Assembly (NCBI RefSeq): GCF_030272615.1
Contig: NW_026729318.1
Coordinates: 38,001 to 102,000 of the forward strand
DNA length: 64,000 nt
Direction of reading: 5' to 3'
Origin: Cryptomeria japonica
Lineage: Eukaryota > Streptophyta > Pinopsida > Cupressales > Cupressaceae
Shown here: positions 58,542 through 64,000 of the stretch, piece after piece
Layout: each line of letters opens with the position of its first letter
Numbering within the stretch: position 1 is the stretch's first letter
Notes under the pieces: model-generated
Database searches by the model: none
What the model was told of the DNA's origin: nothing
The model's input: the letters and a program-made list of their open reading frames with translations, nothing else
Made by a program: the position numbers and the translations under genes

Positions 58542-59170
58542 CCTCTATTAACATCACCTAGATGCAATGAGTGTTAAGTGAACCATTCATTCTCCTCAGA
58601 AATGAGTTATTATGAACTACGCTAATCATGAAATATAAGTCAACAAGATCGACTTGAAGAATACACGGAATCCTCATATCAATATCATAATTTTTTTTAA
58701 CGAAATCTGTATGGAATCTGTGTAGAAACTGCTCGTAAGGACAACTTTTTCGTTGTCTTAACGTATTCGTTTTGTCGTCATGACTCTAATTTCTATTCGC
58801 GATTCGTAATGCCAACTTTTTCTTTGGCGACTGTTAACGATCGACCCCACGGAAATGATGAAACATATGGAAAAGACGGGGGGATATTATTGCAAACCAA
58901 GTCAACAAATGTGATTTTCCAAGCCACAAAAATTGGTAATGCTGGCTTGCCTTGCACGACAATGGAACGAAGCTAAATTATTCGACGCTGGAACTCTTTC
59001 CATACACAATATAGGAAAATATGAGAGAGCTTTTCTTGAGGGGCCCTCACTTAATAATAGGACAATTTTCAATTAGTACATATCATAGCTGGTTTTGGAT
59101 GAACATATTAGAAAATCATATGAATTGAGTTGGAAATTGTCTTGCACTATAATGGTATTTAATTAAAGTA

Positions 59171-59278
59171 CTTAATATTTGAGCTTCTTTTATATTTGAT
59201 TTGTTAAAATATGGGAGATGATATCTTAATATTTGAGCTTCTTCTATATTTGATTTGTTAAAATATGGGAGATGATAT
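59171..59278. repeat. 54-bp tandem duplication
   Basis: 59171-59224 and 59225-59278 differ by one base (T or C in the middle) and each contains ATATTTGATTTGTTAAAATA. Confidence 0.9.
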
Positions 59279-59805
59279 TATTAGGTGGAATGTCAATAGA
59301 CAATTGGACAATCTTCAATGAAAATATATACAGTAGTTAGTTATGAGGAATTTTAACTTTAGAGAATTATATAGATTGAGTTAAAAAATAATATTGATAT
59401 TATTTCGTAGACCCTGATGGTAGAGATAATTTATTTAATGTTTAATTTTTGTAATGTATTCATTTCATCTATATGGTTCTATTTTTCTTTGGCAATTTTT
59501 AATGACTTTGTCTTATTTGGTGATTGTCAAAGTCCATTGATGAATAAGAAATATATATTGATGTTACATGTAGTTTTGATTCTCCTTTCATGACAAGGGA
59601 ACAAAACTAAACTATTCAATTCTTAAACCCTTTACATATTTGACTTAGAAAGACATGGGAGATTATATTTCTTATGGGTCCCTCATTTTACAATAGAACA
59701 ATCTTTAATCAACATTTACATCATAGTTAGTGTTGGGAATTGACAAGTATATATACTTTACTTCTAAAACCTCATACAAGTTGAGTTACAAATTTATTTT
59801 TTTGA

Positions 59806-60152
59806 TAAAGATAAACAGGTTTTACAGGGACCTGAAACCCAAAATCATCCAAAAAATAAATAGAGTTAACCAAAAACTAATTAGTAGCTAAACAACAACA
59901 AAAATAGGAGACTCACCCCAACAAGACTAACCACAAAAAACATAACAAAAACAAGGAGAACTAGCCCAAAAACTAAGTAAGAGCTTTCAAAAGCTCAGTG
60001 TTCATTTGGATTCCTCTATTCTTGATCTCCTGGAGTTCTTTCATGAAGAACCTCGAACTGCCTCTTTCCTGTTTCTTGCTCTTGGCCCTAGTGGATGGCC
60101 TCGTAGATGCCTTCATATCCTAGATTCTCTTGTGTCGGTTAGTGTCTGAGGA
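59806..60152 (-). mobile_element. 5'-truncated LINE 3' end with ORF tail
   Basis: On the minus strand, a frame encodes a basic C-terminal tail (KASTRPSTRAKSKKQERGSS, then FFMKELQEIKNRGIQMNTE) ending at a stop near 59980. About 170 bp of T/G-rich 3' untranslated sequence follows, with GGTCCCTGTAAAACCTGTTT and a terminal TTATCAAAAAAATAAA. The tail of the frame does not look like RNase H, so it may be the end of a downstream ORF like those in LINE-1 and LINE-2. No target duplication was found. Confidence 0.5.
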
Positions 60153-60335
60153 TAATTCAGATATAGTCATGTGAATATGTTAATATTAGTTTTATTTTTG
60201 GTTTCCCTTCTACGATAATGAAACATAACTTGACTACTCAATGCTTGATATTTTTCATAAGAGATGTTATTTATTTGGAGTCCCTCAATTCATAGTGGAT
60301 TCGAATATTACATCAACACATACATAATAATTTGT

Positions 60336-60358
60336 TATATATATATATATATATATAT
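60336..60358. repeat. AT microsatellite
   Basis: About 11 AT units. Confidence 0.9.
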
Positions 60359-60359
60359 G

Positions 60360-61086
60360 CTGAATTCCTAAACCTTCTACTAAAAATCTAAATCCAATCA
60401 TCTTATAAACACATGTTTAATAATTTAATCAATTATGACTCTTGGACATAATCCATAAATGATTTGGTTCCTCTTAAATGGGAAGTGAGAATTTGTATTG
60501 CAGGTTGAAAAATAGTTTTAATAGAATTAAATATTGAATATCTTTCAACATCTAGATTCAATTTGACGTATTTTATAATTCAAAAATGCTTAATTCATCA
60601 TTTTGAGTTTGTGTACACAAGTTATGGTTTATAGAAGATAGAGCGTGAATAGAAGATATTCTTTCATATATATTTAAATTTTAAATATATTATAATTTAG
60701 GATAAATAAGTACTAATATCTAGCATTTTTCATCAATCAATTACCATAGAATTATTTTTGTTAATTAAATATGATTAATGCATTGGAGCTATAATATGTT
60801 TCAAAATATTGAATTAAATATTATCTAATCTATAGACCAAAAATTCAAAGAATAAATTAATCTTAAAATTCTCATGATTATACAATAAAAATAAATAAAA
60901 AAATTTATATGTCAAGATTAAATTAAAAATACCATATTCATCCATTGAGTATGCATAGATTTTGAAGTCGGGAAAGAAAGCATTATGTATTAATTTTCCA
61001 CTAGTCATTGAGTTATACATGCTTCCTCATACACTACCAAAGTAGGAGGGACCCTTCATATCATTGATTATAGTAACATAAGAGTA
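60360..61086. other. unassigned AT-rich DNA
   Basis: No gene or element boundary supported up to the next solo LTR. Confidence 0.5.
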
Positions 61087-61091
61087 CAATG

Positions 61092-61577
61092 TGTTGAACA
61101 TGAAGTACTACTAAGAGGGGGGTGAATCAGTGGTTCCTAAAACTTTTCTCTTTTGAGGCAACTTGAGAATACTGGTTGTTATCTTAAGCACTAACCAATC
61201 AAACTAGTAAAGCAAATGAGGAGACCAAAAAGAGAAATCACACAAGTGCACTCCACAACACCAGATGTACGACTAAAACCCAATATGGGGAAAACTTTGC
61301 CGAGAAATACTGCTGGAGACTAAGTTGCTCCAATCCAGCCTCACAAGTGAAACACTGAATTACAAAGATTTAGGGCACCAACCCAAGGAGCACCAACCCC
61401 TGCACCAAGCTCCAACTTGTTAATGTACATTGAAATAAAATTTAGATACAATTACGACTTCTTGTTACAAAAGAATTCTGCAACTCTTGAACAAATAGGT
61501 CTCTGCCAGTTATCAGTCTTCTTTTCTTTATTGGATCTCACACTACCGGTTGTGAGATTGCTCTCTCTGATTCTTGG

Positions 61578-61674
<97 letters not shown>

Positions 61675-62714
61675 CACCACTTACTATGTCACACTTGGAT
61701 GATGTCTTTCTCTAACACACCTCACCGGTTTGCTTAATTATTGGACTTGCTACAATTATACCAGTACTCAATCACTGGCGGTTAAACCCTCTTGCCATTT
61801 TTCTTTTTCACTCACTTTGCAACTTCCTTAGAATAAATTCTATGGCAAAAATGATCCTTCTTTGCACTTCATCTCTCTTCAACCCCCTTCTTCTTCTACA
61901 AGCATCAATCCTTTCTATTTCGAGCTTGTATATTTATCATCATGGATTCCCTCCCAGAAGGTATTCAAACGCTGTCGTGTTAGGTTTTCCTTTTCTAGCT
62001 CAATCCAAATCCTCTTTTTTCTTGATCTGCTTTTTAGGGATATGGTCTTTATGACAATGATCAATCACTAGTCGAACTTCGCATTCCAATGTGCATTTTC
62101 TAAATGTGGAGGTCTGCACCACACTTTTCTGCATTTTTTTGTCACTTGCCATTAATGGATTTGTTGTTTCCTTCACCTAACAAGTACGAAGATCAAATAT
62201 TCTTGAAAGATCAGTGCGATTGCTTTTCCATCTTGCCTTCCTCGAGCTGCAATCTTCTGGCATCCTTAGTGACTTGTGGGTTCCTCATTAAAGTCGACGT
62301 GCCTGTAGATTTATTACATCGATGCACACTCCACCGACCTGTGCAATACCTCCACCTAACATCCAGCTGTCATGCTTGTCGACATTCACCTTTTCTTTAA
62401 TTCCTATGTCGGTTTGACATACTTAGTCGGCATAGGTTGAGTACCGGTTTTCCCTATGTTACCGGTACGACCATCAACCATCCTTTCTATTCTGTTCAAC
62501 GGTTGTTGTGTCTTCATAACACACAACCAACCTTCATCTCAGTTTATGCCTTACCAGTAAGCCTTATTTATCGGTAGATGACCCAAGTCATGTGTACCGA
62601 TAGCCTTCCTTCTATCTGCTCACTCTCATGTGTATTGCCATCATATTGGTCACCACTTCTTAATCTTGCCAAACCGGTTGACATCCATGACAACTTAGTG
62701 CCAAATTGCCAACA
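61092..62714 (-). mobile_element. solo Copia-type LTR, about 1623 bp
   Basis: It begins TGTTGAACATGAAG and ends ATTGCCAACA. It contains AAGAGGGGGGTGAATCAGTG near the left end, ACCAACCCAAGGAGCACCAA at about 61378 and the CCCAATATGGGG hairpin-like motif. Flanking 5-mers are CAATG and CAACA, only three of five matching, so the right end or target duplication is eroded. It carries a long CT/CA microsatellite. Confidence 0.75.
61579..61670. repeat. (CT)16(CA)30 compound microsatellite
   Basis: 32 bp of CT followed by 60 bp of CA inside the solo LTR. The frames across it are artefacts. Confidence 0.97.
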
Positions 62715-63170
62715 CAACAATAGGTGTATACCATAGGAAATTATCAAATAACTCCCAAATGAATGTCACAAAAATGATCCATTGGCCAAGATATAATAAA
62801 CGTGACACAAATATATAGGTGATCACAAGTTTTTTAGACTAGTTTTTGATAATATAGCTTTGAAAACCTATCTACCATATAGACATAACTCTCATAATAA
62901 TTTAAGTGCAACAAAATTATGCTTATATAAATAAATTAAACCTATATGTAAACATGACTCACCCACTACTTTTACATGATAAATATGTTCCTGATGCAGA
63001 GGTAGGGTTAGATTCACAAAGAAAAATTGGACATATATGGTTTCTACAACACAACTTTCAAACACAACTCACTTTAGTCATATTGAGTAATCTTCCATAT
63101 TGGTCTCTACATGAAATTAAACCATTTAAACTAAGAATTGGACACTCCTATGTTATAACATAAACTTAGG
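62715..63170. other. unassigned AT-rich DNA
   Basis: A frame at 62906-63163 has no recognisable domain. Confidence 0.5.
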
Positions 63171-63480
63171 GATGTGTGTTCATACTAAATTTAGTCCCGA
63201 TACATTACCATAAACATCCATTTTTTGTGGTTTTAAAAATTCCACTTTCACTCCCACTTTACATGGTTTAATACAGCAAGTAGGACTGCTCTCAAAATGG
63301 ACAAAATGACCAAACTCTTACATCAACTTGGATTTTTGTGTTCATACTTAATTTAGGCCTTAGACATCACCATAAACATCCATTTTTGTGGTTTTCAAAA
63401 TTCCACTTTCACTCCCCTTTACACAGTTCAATACTTAGCAAGTAAAACTGCTCTCAAAATGGACTAAATGACTGAAATCC
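63171..63480. repeat. two tandem units of about 162 bp
   Basis: Both units contain GTTCATACT.AATTTAG, ACCATAAACATCCATTTT, AATTCCACTTTCACTCCC and CTGCTCTCAAAATGGAC in the same order. Non-coding. Confidence 0.85.
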
Positions 63481-63910
<430 letters not shown>

Positions 63911-64000
63911 TATTTAATTTAGTTTTGGGATAAAAATATGAAAATTAGTCATTGATTATCTTTATTAATATGTGTTGTCATTCTAAGACTTTGAAGATGT

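Larger units (their letters stand above)
58930..60335. repeat. diverged long-period repeats
   Basis: A series of blocks recurs in order: a CGACAATGGAACGAAGCTAA-like start, a GGGAGAT/GAGAGAG block, a CCCTCA.TTAATAATAGGACAA-like block and TTTTCAAT.A..ACATA. Copies begin near 58950, 59590 and 60210, with a partial copy near 59280. They are strongly diverged and non-coding; a LINE fragment sits inside the last interval. Confidence 0.45.

Noticed and set aside
61452-61737. Frames across the CT/CA repeat
   Set aside because: Low-complexity artefacts of the microsatellite in an LTR.
62906-63163. 85-codon ORF
   Set aside because: No domain, AT-rich context, no supporting signals.

Overview
The window is repeat-dominated nuclear DNA of a seed plant with a large genome. 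A gymnosperm such as a conifer is the best guess; this rests on the mix of very long Copia LTRs, nested retroelements, L1-type LINEs with plant RNase H, Mutator-like transposase exons and PPR fragments, and no species-diagnostic gene is present. I found no intact host gene. Almost everything identifiable is a transposable element or a decayed copy of one, so the useful annotation is element structure and insertion history.

Left block (about 2.0-15.6 kb): a decayed Mutator-like (MULE/FAR1-type) transposase gene lies on the minus strand. Its SWIM zinc-finger exon is split by a Ty1/Copia element with 1.5-kb LTRs and target duplication CTTAG. The left LTR (4126-5633) is flanked on both sides by CTTAG like a solo LTR. 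It is followed by a second copy of about 670 bp of the host gene, then gag-pol, then the right LTR (12945-14476), CTTAG and the original host sequence. This points to unequal exchange followed by LTR-LTR recombination. The Copia gag is itself split by a 2144-bp insertion (7180-9323, target duplication TAAAG). The two ends of that insertion do not match each other, and its right end carries three full-length tRNA-like sequences, two primer-binding sites and a large palindrome.

Middle block (15.7-37 kb): a 2.5-kb solo LTR, a tandem array of about 325-bp units, an (AAY)n array, and two consecutive plus-strand L1-type LINEs (about 20.8-29.1 kb and 29.35-36.97 kb). Both LINEs have a DUF4283-type ORF1, an ATGA stop/start overlap into ORF2 (endonuclease, reverse transcriptase, plant RNase H), and a further open frame downstream of RNase H. 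LINE-2 is interrupted by a 471-bp solo LTR with target duplication CAAGG.

Right block (37-64 kb): two inverted copies of a PPR pseudogene fragment about 11 kb apart, three more solo LTRs of the same broad Copia LTR family, a TRIM-like minus-strand retroelement (54893-56726, target duplication CATTC), a 5S rRNA-derived fragment, LINE 3'-end fragments and short tandem repeats. Long AT-rich stretches between these show nothing I can name.

The most interesting items are the extra 3' ORFs of the LINEs, the tRNA-like LTR complex with discordant ends, and the duplicated Copia/MULE locus.
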